A stretch of DNA of 64,000 bases from Symbiodinium kawagutii (Eukaryota; Sar; Dinophyceae; Suessiales; Symbiodiniaceae): the NCBI GenBank assembly GCA_009767595.1, contig VSDK01015795.1, forward strand, positions 635,591 to 699,590. The letters run 5' to 3'. Made by a program: the position numbers and the translations under genes. The notes under the pieces are model-generated. The model was not told where the DNA came from. It did no database searches and saw only the letters and a program-made list of their open reading frames with translations. Below, piece by piece: positions 52,305 to 63,169 of this stretch (its first letter is position 1; each line of letters starts with the position of its first letter).

Positions 52305-53645
52305 CTGCGGTGCTGGCTTTCCGATTGTGATGTGCAAACTTCAAGACAGGTGACACATCGCCGAAGGGAAAAAAAACAGCTGCTTTGCAACTTCCGTTTC
52401 GAAGAAGAATAGCCAAATTCTATGAACACTTCGCTTCACTTCATCAAGCATGAGATATTTTGATGTGAAAAGGCGTGTCTTGATCCCATAGTCATAACCC
52501 TGCACTAGTCTTTTGCTGTTGGGATGTTCACTTACTTGAACTTTTTTATGGTGAAACTCTTGACCCATCCCCATAGAAATAGCTGACGTTTAGCTGTTAG
52601 AACTAGTCATGAATTGGGCTTCACATTAGTTTGATTACTTGTCACCTATGAAAACTGGTTGCTTTTTACTATTACTCAACCATCATACTTGGTATATTTC
52701 CCATTATATACCATTAAGCAGCTGGTCAACCATTGGTTGGTTGGTTCGTAGTTACCTAGCTTGTCAACCATAGTTATGAATAAGCTAATTGACCATTAAC
52801 AACCTTTGATTTTCCCCACTATATTAATCTACTATATCAACCATTTGACAACCTGTCATTTAACCCTATTGTTTGACCCTCTTATCAACATTCTTAACTA
52901 TTTGTTACTATCCCATATAACCCTATCATGAATATCAATTAACCGCTATCATCCCATTGAATATGAACTTGAACGATTGTTACTGACCCTAGTCTGCATC
53001 CCTATGTTGAACCCCATTACCATATAATTTGCAGTAGTAACCATTAAGAACCTAGTATTTCACTAGTTAATCTCCGTATTGATTACTATTTGATTGATCT
53101 ACTAGTTGACCCTATTTTGAACTATGTGTTAACATGTATTCACATGATTAAATCCCTATCATTAGCCTATTACTGCTCCATTAACCCTATTATTAGTTAA
53201 CATTAAGATGATTAACTACTCGCCAATTATTGGCGATTATGGTTGACTGACAGCATGCTTTCCATCCTTACAGGCACTCAAATGTTTCATTGATGATTTC
53301 ATTCCTTAGCCTTCCCTAGCTCACCCCCCATTCAACACCCCCCCCCTTAAGAACCCTACAACAACATCAACAACCCACATTTAACCCATTCAACTACCAA
53401 TTATTGGTAACCATTATCAATCACAACAAGCGTAAACCCAATTATGGTAGTAATAGGCAGGTTAAGAATTCTTGCCATCATTATATGGGTCAAATTATTA
53501 CCAGTGATGTCATACATTATCCCTACCATATAATGCTAGTAGGTACTACTAGGTTTAATCATTACCGTATAATGGTGATTGTTACCAAATAATACTTATT
53601 ATTACTACCATATAATGTAATTAGACCTTTATTATTACCACAATT
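52305..53645. other. AT-rich noncoding stretch
   Basis: Dominated by CCCTATTATNAACCATT and CCATATAATG words. No coding frame or structural RNA is recognised. Confidence 0.6.
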
Positions 53646-53733
53646 GGCTGTGGGTCAAACATCATTAGCCATTGTTTTCCCTAGTGTTGTTGGTTATCCC
53701 CTAATAGTTGGTTGATGAAATTAACTCATAGCC
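53646..53733 (+). repeat. Foldback element, family C (shortened)
   Basis: GGCTGTGGGTCAAACATCAT, then GCCATTGTTTTCCCTAG, ending TTAACTCATAGCC. An internal segment of the longer copies is missing. Confidence 0.65.
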
Positions 53734-53998
53734 ATATCCCCTATGGTATATCCAACTATTATCAACCATATCCAACCACCATTATCCTATAATTCACTAT
53801 TATGCATTAACCATATGCCTATTAACTATCATTATCTATTAACCAATCATCATCCAAGTATTACTATAATATATCATCATATATCATCATGATCTTAACC
53901 ATATGGCTATATTAATTTCAGCCATTATTGTCCTATAGGATGAACTATTATTATCCTATAACCATTATCATATAATTATTATGGCTATTTTACCACCT

Positions 53999-54109
53999 GG
54001 CAGTGGGTCAAAACCCCTTCCCCCTGGTTCCCCTACCACTAACCATTGTTTTCCTTGTGGTTGTTGGTTATCATCCACCATTATTGGTTGGTTAATATTG
54101 ACCCATAGC
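53999..54109 (+). repeat. Foldback element, family C, with CACCT target duplication at the end of the GST gene
   Basis: GGCAGTGGGTCAAAACCCCT to TTGACCCATAGC, flanked by CACCT at 53994-53998 and 54110-54114. The right duplication overlaps two bases of the GST stop codon (54115-54113), so the element inserted right at the end of the coding region. Confidence 0.8.
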
Positions 54110-54112
54110 CAC

Positions 54113-57100
54113 CTAGCTGGTTGGCTCTCCCCATGCCACGATCCGCGCTGATCCGCACGCCTCCGTGGCCAAACAGGTGCCCAACCAGCGCGTCGTGGCA
54201 CGTCCCAGCGACGAAACCAGCCCCTGGAGGCACAGCTCGCGCAGTGGCGCTTTGGCGCCGCGGTGCCCTGCTGGGGTTCGCTACGGTGCCCGGTGAAGGG
54301 TCACCAACACGTGGGTTTTTCCTGAGTTTTTCGTATGTTTTCACATGGTTTTCGTATCTTTTAGCATGTTTCAAGCATCAACTGGCTTGGTTCGTGGGTA
54401 AAAGTGGCATGTTTCTCAGCAACTGAGATGTGTCAGCTGCGTTGGTCAAGAATTCATGGCACCCACAGCGCTGTTACAGCGGACCTGCTGCTGGAAGCAG
54501 TACAAGGAGATGCTGGCAGCCACATCCGCCAGGGTGAAACGCTGCCCCACCAGGAAGACCTCAGATGCAACGACCGCGAAGATCCCATGGGTCGTCCATC
54601 CGGGGTCAATGGTTCCGGAGCATCGGTGCCGGGTCGAACCAACGAGATGAACCTTGGCCACCAGACCTTGGGTGTCGCCATTCTCATCTTTTTTCAGATT
54701 TTGAACATGGGTGGTTTCTCAAGCCAGAGGCAACCAATTTTCTGGTCACCAAACTTTGCAAATAAGCCAATAACCTGTACAAGCTTCCTGAAAGCTCCAT
54801 GTCCCTTCGGACAAAGAGTGTTCCACAAAAGTCTCAGAGCCTTTTGCTAAGCTCAATCGCCTTCTTTAAGGGGAGAAACTCGGGCTTTGGACATGGCATA
54901 TGGCAAGGCATAAGGAAGCACGATGTTTCGAAGTCCCGCTTTCCAGCCAGTGGTAGTGTACATGCTTCCCATGAAAGAACTCATCTTGACCACTTGCTCT
55001 GCTGCAGCTTTACGATCAGCCTCGTACTTCTTCAATGCATCAGGGTCTTTGGCTGCCAAGTAGCGACCCAAACGCCAAGCATCCATGACTGCCATATTGG
55101 CACCCTGGCCCATGAAAGGCGCAGTGGCATGTGCAGCGTCTCCGATCAAAGTCACCCTCTGTTTGGGAGAGACCCAAGTCTTAAGAACTGGCTGAGTGTA
55201 AACTCCCCAATCGAAGCACATCTCGGCATTTTCGATGGCAGCGTGAAGTGTCTCATGCTTGGGGGCTACTTTGGTAGCCAACTCTTTAAGCTCTTCCTTG
55301 ACGATGGTTGAGTCCCATTTGTCACTAATGAGCTCTTCGCTACGCATCATCAGCGCGCAAACATCATGGCGCTTGTCTCCAGCACCTGCAGTCCAATCCA
55401 TCACGTGGTATCCTTTTCCGTCCACCGTGCTCCAGTTCACATGCATCTCAGCGGGATTCGCGCGAATGGGAACGGAACTGACGGAGTAGAGCAAGCGGAA
55501 ACCTGCATGTACAGGCTCGCTCACATCAAAGAGCTGCTTCTTCACCATGCTGTGAATTCCATCGGCACCCACCACAATGTCGGCCTTCTCAACCTTGCCG
55601 TTGGCAAATGTGAGCGTCACCTCCTTGTCATCCTCAGTGATGCTCTCCAACTTGTGACCAAGGAAAATCACCTCTGGAGGGAGAGACTCGACTACCAGTT
55701 GCTGAAGGTCCTGTCGCCGAATTAGGCCTCCTCCGGGGCCTCCGAAATCTCCCAGGTCAAGTTCTGGCAGTTCCTTACCGTCACTCCAAAATTTCGCGGT
55801 TGGTGGACGATTGGCCAGGGTCAGAAACTTCTCCTTCCAGGTTGGCAAAATGAACAAAGCCGTGTTTCAAAACCATTCAATGGAAACTTTCAACAAAAGA
55901 TCATGGGACAAAATCACCTAGACTTCAAAGAACTCATACTATTTCTTTTCAGCTCCTTCAAACCAAGCTTTTCTAGAATCTCAATGGACTGCTGAATGCC
56001 CAAAGAGCCACCACGGGTCTTCCATTCTTCCCAGGCTTCGTACAGCTTCACCTCCACTTTGCCTTCACCGTACTGGGTCAGGGTTTTGGCTAACACCAAA
56101 CCACCGATTCCAGACCCCACAATCGCAACCCTCGTTGCCATGGCTCAGCAACAAATGGAGCAGCTTGCCGCTAGCTACACAAAGAGAAAACTTGCCACAG
56201 CAGAGGTGCACAAATGCACAAGGGTCACACCACTTGAAGTATTCATGATAAACAAGCATAGAAGATTTATAAGTGGTGGTCTCAAGTTCGCTTAAAGTGA
56301 TCATCTTCACAATTGGAAGAACACAAAACAAACATTTGGCGAGCACAGAGCATTCCAGGAAAGGGCCTCATCATCCCAAACAGCAGCCAGTTTGGGGTCC
56401 ATTTGGGGTCCATATTTTCAGCTTCGTCGGAAATTCTCCTAGTCCGAGGCACACGTTGGTCCAAATGCTTCTCCAAGGTCTCTAAGGCCTGCAAAATGAG
56501 ATCCCAATTTTTGATGTCAGACTCCACACCGCTGTTTTGTGATTCTGAACGGTATTAAACCATCATTAACCATTAAAAGCCATTAATTAACCATATAAAG
56601 CCTCCACTAATGACCATTAATGAACCATTGTTGGTCTATTTGAAATGGCTAAGAATGGTGACTAACGCCATACCAACAACCGTTGAATCAGCGATTAGTA
56701 AGACTTCATAACCGTCTGTAACGCTTAGCCATGGTGAATCCTGGCTAGTTCACTGGTTGATGATGGTTCATAACAATTATTTTTTTTCAGAAACCCTGGC
56801 TGAGCCGGGAATGGATGGGTTTCACGGATTGGCATCATTGACACTTACGAAGCCAAGCCAAGCCCCAGGGTGGGATTCCAGCCATCTCTTTCTCGTTGGC
56901 TAACAAGTTACAACAATGGGCCCAGCAGAGAACATGGTGACAACAATGGCACCCAAAGAAACCCAAGCCATTCATGCTGGATGATAAGCAACTTTTTAAA
57001 AGTCCTGAACACAAATGTCTAATGTCATTATTTTGATGAACCCAATACTACTATGTCATTATGTTTATGTTATCATTCTGTTGGGCTTCACCAGCATGTC

Positions 57101-60024
57101 TACTATAATGATGGCCAATACTGATTCAACAGTGAACCCAATGGATGGAATTGATCGCCTCACCCTCAAATCCTTCCCTCAGCGCAGCCTTGTCCAAGCT
57201 ATCAGGTGGAGCTGCAAACTCCATGAGGCTCCAATCCAACCACATGTCAACCTGCCGACAGCTACGCAGCGAATCTGCTGAATTCCTATGACGGATCAGC
57301 AAATATGATTCTGTATGAAAGATAGATATCTGTATGTATGGACTGGATATGTACATAGTATGGCTTCAAAAAAAGGAGTGTAAACATCGTTGGCCTTCAC
57401 AAAAGAGATATCCGGCAAGGACGGTTTTGCGGACTTTGTAGATTGACGATCGATGGATTATCTGTACGTATAATCACTTGGTGAAGTCAAAAAAGAAGTG
57501 ACCAAACCATCATTTGATTCTCAACCGACGAGTTTGTTGGTCGTTTGATTATCAACTAGCCATTGGTAAGTCAACTTGTCCTTGGTTCAGAAAAATCATA
57601 AGCTGGTTCATTCTCAACTGATGGATGGTGCTTCACCCAACTGATATCGTTTGAGCTTCGCCAACCAACGTTGCATCGGAGGTCCCCCGGTAAAGCTGCC
57701 TCAGCGGACTCGAAAAAGCTGTTGCCGTAGACCTGGTGCTGCGGAAAGGCTGATGCGGCGCCCGGAAAGGCTGGGAAACGTGGGGGGGTTCGACCTAGCC
57801 AATTTGGGAACCCCCAAGTTATGGTTGGTTTTCTACCGCAAATGGTCAATATTGGATGATTGAAAAGGGGTCCACTATGACTTGAGAAACACTCACATGG
57901 TTGGTTAGTGGTTGGTAACAATGGTGAACAGTGGTAAATGTTAATTGATAATGACTAGTAATGATGGTTCAGAGAGAATGGTTAATAAATGATGGTAACT
58001 GGGTGAAAATAGTTCATAATGGCTAACAATGATTGACAATAATGGTAAATAAACCTTGGTGATTGATAACAATGGTTGACAATGGTTAACAAATAATGGC
58101 TGACAACGTTTCATTTTAACAACCATGCTTATCAACCATTGATTAGCGGTTGATGAGCATGGTTGACAATGGTTAATGTCCATTGATCATGGTTAATAGC
58201 AGTGATTAAGCGGTTGGATAAAGATGGTTAACAATAGTTGACAATGGTTGACATGGTTAACCATGGTCGATAATGGTTTATACCGATGGTTGACCATGGT
58301 TGATGTTGGTTGATACCAAGACTTAATCATAGATACATAACACTGGATGATAGCGGGTAAGGAGTCGCAATAAGTGCTGGATAAAGGTGCATAATGATTG
58401 CTAGTGATTACAAATGCGCAAGAATAATGGGACAATCATGGCGCATACACTCAATGATGATGGGCAATACAGTAATAATGTGTAATAATCGTTACTGACA
58501 ACAGTAAGAAAGGGATCAATCAGGGAGTATCAAGCGGATACCTCTAGGTGACAATAATTTGGACGGGTGTCACTACCATCGTCAGTCCTAGCTTCATATA
58601 CCAAGCACTAACTGTGGCGTGGCTTCAACGCATGACCCGATGCTCGTGGCCCGTGGTCATCATTGCCGGGGATGGCTGGATCCAATTTATACAGTATGTC
58701 CAAACTGCTAGGGCCATGGCCCTGGCCATGGCTGATATCAATAGCATAGGGTGCTGATACAACAGCTTGTAACTAGGATATCACTACATCAGATACGTCT
58801 GCATTCTCTGATGTACGTGGGTTGTTTCTTTTAAGCAGTATAAACCCCGGTCGATCAATACGAACCATCGGTGACCAAATGGCTTTTACTAAAAACAATG
58901 GTAGCGTCACGAAATGAATCCTGAGACGTACCCAGTTATAAACCGGTATATCAATTTCTATAACTAATGTAAGTGGGTCAGCCGGGCTGACACAAGCAAG
59001 CCCGCTTCACCTCAGTGTTTTCGTGGAACCTGCCCATGAAACGAAGCATCGCTCCCGTGTACCTGGAGGCCGGGAACAAACAAATGTGAATTGATGGTTG
59101 CTAATAAACAATCAATGATCCTCGTTCATGGTTGATGCTGATGATGGCTGCGAATCATCACTGGATAAAGATTAACGTTGATGCCCAAAATTATGCTTAC
59201 TGTATCAACAATACCACTATCTATACTAATCATGATCAATAAAAATAAATATCAGAGTTGTTGGCAACCATTCTAGACAGCCGCGTGACCACTTTTGAGC
59301 TCGGCGCACTTGATGGTCTTCTTATCGAATTGAAGATAAGGCGCCTCTTCACCCTTTTGCGCCTGGCCGGGACATGGCCGCCAGGCATCGCGCGCGTGGC
59401 CGCCGTTGGCAGCGAGCGAGTTGGCATCTCGCGCCTCAAATTTGACATCTACATCCGCCGCCTTGGCTGCCACCAAAACCATTTTGGTTCTGACCTTGGT
59501 CGTCCACCGGTCGAAATGTCGAAGCTTAACCGAAACTCACTGGGTTGATGGGAAAATTTATAGGAAAGCCGGCTGTTTTAATGAGCAATGATAGGGATTT
59601 CCTGTAGAAACCAAAAGAAGAGATCATCTGTGCCCTGAGTTCGCTGACATCATTGGCATTGCCAAAGAGAACGGCAGTCTTGCCTGGCCCGATATTTTCT
59701 GCCATCTGTGAAAACATTCTTCGCAAACCATGTTAAAAGCAATAGCTCAGTGAAGTGCAATGAATATGATTGTGTCCCTACATGGCAAACCCAAGAGATT
59801 GACCACTTCTATATCTAATTAAAGTAAACTAACTAAACATAATCACAATTAAGTGGGTGGAAGGTATTCATTATAGGCAGGCTCACAAACAAACCTTGAT
59901 CCCCTTGAAATTCGCCTGGCATTGTCAGAAAGGCCGCAGCAGGGCCCGCGGCAGCACGTGATGCTGTGTTGCTGAGCCAACGCTGCGAGGTAACTTTGGA
60001 GCTGCTGGAGATGGAAAGAAGCAT
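54113..60024 (-). CDS. GST-fold protein (eEF1B-gamma-like GST domain), 9 exons, with a gene in intron 7
   Basis: Exons: 60024-59895, 59698-59602, 59489-59301, 59062-59011, 57732-57700, 57251-57162, 56521-56453, 54559-54485, 54223-54113. The total is 846 bp in frame, 281 aa. Donors are GT, GA, GC, GT, GC, GA, GT, GT. Residues 1-27 (LLSISSSSKVTSQRWLSNTA) look like an organelle-targeting sequence. A thioredoxin-fold GST N-domain (KMVLVAAKAADVDVKFEARD ... GAMLRFMGRF) leads to the all-helical C-domain: VDMWLDWSLMEF, ILQALETLEKHLDQR, VFLVGQRFTLADVAA, and TTRWLGTCLA near the end. The last phrases match GST C-domains, including those of eEF1B-gamma. Glutathione conjugation, redox or scaffold function cannot be separated from sequence. 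The second intron and the exon-3/4 junction are the least certain joins. Confidence 0.75.
54853..56141 (-). CDS. FAD-dependent monooxygenase, nested inside a GST intron
   Basis: The ATG at 56141 opens exon 1 (56141-55956, 62 codons) and exon 2 runs 55833-54853, giving 388 aa. Group A flavoprotein hydroxylase signatures are all present: the dinucleotide motif VAIVGSGIGGLVLAKTL at the N-terminus, the DG motif VVGADGIHSMV (about 55560), and the GD motif TLIGDAAHATAPFMGQGANM (about 55120). Length fits the family (about 380-430 aa; zeaxanthin-epoxidase or salicylate-hydroxylase relatives). The 122-bp intron is flanked by the 7-mer GAAGGAG on both sides; the only AG-ending solution that keeps frame and family alignment starts with GA. 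It lies wholly within the GST intron 56452-54560, same strand. The substrate is not predictable. Confidence 0.85.
58560..58930. other. Intronic stretch without recognised exons (GST intron 4)
   Basis: Part of the 1278-bp intron 59010-57733. A GC-rich patch at 58600-58740 has only short frames. Much of the intron (57890-58340) is AATGGTTNACAATGG-type repeat, and 57800-57890 resembles a degraded family A element. Confidence 0.45.
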
Positions 60025-60048
60025 GTCACAGTTCTCGAGTAAACTGAG

Positions 60049-60139
60049 TAATGTTGGTTTCTGATTAGTATCTACCTGTTGGTTTCATGCCTATTTTCAT
60101 TACTTTAGGGGGGGTTACACTAATCAGAAACCAACATTA
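60049..60139. repeat. Foldback element with perfect 21-bp terminal inverted repeats
   Basis: TAATGTTGGTTTCTGATTAG at the left end is perfectly complementary to the right end (60119-60139). The interior is 49 bp. It lies between the PAM18-type and GST genes and belongs to none of families A to C. Confidence 0.8.
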
Positions 60140-60419
60140 AAAAGAAGAAACGTGAAACATGGGTTGCCAAACATAATGTACCTGGAACTATTTGCGGACT
60201 CCACATTGCATTGAGAATTCAACACTGGAATGGGGGAACATCACCGACCGACTGTGGATGTTCTCCATTGAAGACGAGTCCTAGGAGCACAAGCGCATCC
60301 CTGCACCCAGGATTCTTCCAAACACGTTTCGCTTTCAGACATCTGAGAGATACCACATCCTGCAGCTTTTCATTGGCAAAGCCTCGGTCTTTCTGTAGGA
60401 GCGGATGCGGCTCCTCTAC

Positions 60420-63123
60420 TCAGTGGGTGGATTTTTTGCCCAACATCACTTCCTTGGCCTCGCGAAGCATCTGACAAGCATCTGGCTGTGGGTCAAAACC
60501 CTGTACCTCTGCTTCCCCCATCATTAATCATTGTTTTCCCTATGAAATTGTTGCTTATTCTCCCCCGTTAATGATTGGTCAATATTGACCCATAGCTATC
60601 TGAGAAACATCTGAAGAATCTCTTGCGCAGCGATGGTTCACCGCTGAAGTCAGGCTGCCCCCGCCTCGTTGATCTTCGAGGCGATGTAGGTTGAACCGCC
60701 CTTGTCGGGGTGGTTGGCAATCAGCAACCTGGCCAGCTGTGCCGGCAGCTGGCCAAGTGCTCCTAGAAATAGTGGTTTCTTAAAATAGGGAACCCCCAAA
60801 ATGGTGGGTTTATTACTTATACATGACTATTCTTGGATGATTTGGGGGCTCCCCTGTTTTGAGAAACACCCTTAAATAGTTGATGGGAACAATCTCTGGG
60901 AAAGCTGATTGATGGTCATTTTCCCAGGCTTTTCGACCAATTTTCCCACCAATCCACTGATCTGAACCCATGAGACCTACACCCGTCGCCGGAACCTTCG
61001 ATGCGCTTCGCGCACGGTGTCTTTGCTCGGCGCGACTGAGCCAATGTTCAGAATCTTTTTGGCCTCACAGGTGCTGCAGAGCACTCTGCTGGCTGTTCTG
61101 CGAGTTGGGATCCTACGGATCCTAGTGATGGTTAGTGATGGTTAGTGATGGTTAGTGATGGTTGGTGATGGTTAGTGATGGTTAGTGATGGATAAAAAAA
61201 GAATCCCAATGGCTAGTTCTTTTGGTAGGTTCTTAATCAAGGTTCTTAATGGTAAATTCTCAATGGTAGGTTCTTAATGGTAGGTTCTTGATAGTTAGTT
61301 CATGGCTGAGGATGACCAAAAGAATCTTTATAACTTATAACTAATGGTAAGTTCTTAACGGTTGGTTCTTTTGGTTATCCTCAAAGATTCTTTTTGATAA
61401 ACAAAGAATCACTGATGACCAGACCCGATTTAGAGGTTCTTAATAACAAATGGTTAGTTCTCGATATTAGTTGTTGTCAATCTGACTACCCTTAGCAACT
61501 CAATGATAAGCAGGAAGAACTCCACTAGTAAACACTATTCAACCAATCTATCGGACTACTATCATTGCCCCTTCCGGTTTGATTCGTAGCCACTGTCCGA
61601 CTTCACCAGACGGATCCAGGCCGGCGTCACGGATCTTGCAGTTTGAGGCGGCCCAGCTGATGAGAAATTGGTGCAGCTGACACTGTCAGTAGTGGTTTCA
61701 TCAGTTCGTTTGGGAACCATTGGTACAAGGTGGGCCCCTGGCAGGTATATGTTGGGTTATAACCCCTATAACTGGTAGTTAACCCTAGTTAACTTAGTTA
61801 TAAACCAACTTATAAGTGGTTGGGGCCCACCTTGTACCAGGTTTCTGATCAACCTGATGAAAATCCTTAGCTGAGAAACCTTAGCTACCAGCTTGTGCTG
61901 GTGTTTCTCGAACATGGTCAGTTTATTCAACAGGGATCTCCTGCGAAATAATCCATTTTTATCCGTTTTTTCCCAAATGTCTTTGATAGTTTTTATCATC
62001 CATTCTACAGTATGTTGATCCGTGAAGCTAGTGCTAATTAACCCATAACGTCTGGCATGATATTTGACCCTAGCAAATCATGCCTATTGGAAAACACATA
62101 AGAATTATTCCATCAACAATAACTAACGATAATTACCCCTTCATCATCCATTCCCGATGACTACATCAACCACCATTGATCCTCGTCATCGATTAACTAT
62201 CATTGATTGATGACCTGTTATCATATCACCAAGTGACACCATTAAGTGATCACTATGAATTACCACTATAATGATAATGATCCATTATAGGTTGACAAGT
62301 GGCTATGGGTCTATATCAACCATCAATTGTATGGAGGAAAATTACCAACAATAGCAGGGAATCGAACGGTCAATGATGTGCACCAGGGGTACGAGGTTTT
62401 GACCCACAGCCAAGTGTTGTCAATCAACCTCCATTACACAGCCAAGTATTATCAGTCACCCACCAGTATCTAATCATGTGAGCACTATCATCAACCGTTT
62501 GTTGACAAGGAAAAAAATATGGTCAACCACTAAAATAAATATCATGTATGCTGGTAACCAACCATAGTACCAGCAGTAGTAAACAATATGAATAATCATT
62601 CACGACCAGTGACACCCTGTTGTAATGTCGACAAGCCAATCTTAATGGCCATGGCTTCTCAAGGATGACTCTTAATAACCATCATCAATAACCATCACCA
62701 ATACGGGTTTGTCCACAAATGGTCTACCCCGATAAACCCAAAGCTGATTGGCCGTTCCCGCAGCAACCGAATGGCCAGGTGGTACCACCATAGACATGGA
62801 TAAACCCATCTCCGTAAGCATTGTTCATGACCATCACTGATATCAACCTTTCATAACCATCACCAATATCAATCATTCACAACTCCTGCGAACCAACAAT
62901 CTTCACTGACAACAATCATTCAATATCCATTTCACTAATAACAATCATTCAATATCCATTTCACTAATAACAATCATTCCTAAGACTCATGCATCACTAC
63001 TCTTACGGTCAGTGTAAACTCATGGCTGCATCAATCCGCTCCTGCCTCAGCGCGTGTCATGGGAGCTTCAAAGCCTTGTAGACCACCCGTCATGCCGCTA
63101 AAGGAAGGCATGTTGAAGTTCAT
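60420..63123 (-). CDS. PAM18/TIM14-type J-domain protein (4 exons found)
   Basis: Exons: 63123-63046, 61063-60996, 60728-60665 and 60470-60420 (261 bp, 86 aa from the ATG at 63123). They read LQGFEAPMTRAE | AKKILNIG ... TVREAHR | RLLIANHPDKGGSTYIASKI | REAKEVMLGKK, then stop. The HPD tripeptide and flanking residues follow the J-domain of PAM18/TIM14/DNAJC15/19, which stimulates mtHsp70 at the TIM23 import motor in the mitochondrial inner membrane. Donors are GC, GT, GC. The usual N-terminal membrane segment was not found. The frame stays open upstream of the ATG (LDAIRWQ), so an upstream exon may supply it. Intron 2 holds a family A element and intron 3 a family C element. Confidence 0.82.
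60484..60597 (+). repeat. Foldback element, family C, in intron 3 of the J-domain gene, ATCT target duplication
   Basis: GGCTGTGGGTCAAAACCCTG to TTGACCCATAGCT, flanked by ATCT at 60480-60483 and 60598-60601. It makes up 114 of the 194 bp of the intron and starts 13 bp from the 3' splice site. Confidence 0.8.
60773..60870 (+). repeat. Foldback element, family A, in intron 2 of the J-domain gene
   Basis: TGGTTTCTTAAAATAGGG to GTTTTGAGAAACACC, interior GGTGGGTTTATTACTTATAC. It lies in the intron 60995-60729. Confidence 0.75.
61126..61192. repeat. (GTGATGGTTA)n tandem repeat
   Basis: About six and a half 10-bp units, inside intron 1 of the J-domain gene. Confidence 0.85.
61630..61684 (-). other. 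Candidate coding micro-exon within a J-domain gene intron
   Basis: After GTGTCAG the minus strand reads LHQFLISWAASNCKIRDAGL up to TCTG|GTGAAG. It has exon-like borders but no place in the J-domain protein, so it may mark another nested gene. Confidence 0.3.
61722..61838 (+). repeat. Foldback element, family B (best-preserved copy)
   Basis: Arms GGTACAAGGTGGGCCCC and GGGGCCCACCTTGTACC are perfect reverse complements over 17 bp. The interior carries TAACTGGTAGTTAACCCTAG. Confidence 0.85.
62301..62411 (-). repeat. Foldback element, family C (reverse), AAGT target duplication
   Basis: GGCTATGGGTCTATATCAAC to GGTTTTGACCCACAGCC, flanked by AAGT at 62297-62300 and 62412-62415, in intron 1 of the J-domain gene. 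Confidence 0.8.
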
Positions 63124-63169
63124 CTGCCAGCGGATGGCATCAAGGACACAACTGTAGCGGCGTCATCGA

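Noticed and set aside
59273..60024. A separate three-exon 147-aa mitochondrial protein
   Set aside because: Its exons continue in phase into a GST domain further left, so they are the N-terminal part of the GST-fold gene.
60650..60762. J-domain exon starting at 60762 with a terminal stop at 60650
   Set aside because: The family alignment places the exon at 60728-60665 with GT-AG and GC-AG introns, and the true C-terminus at 60470-60420.
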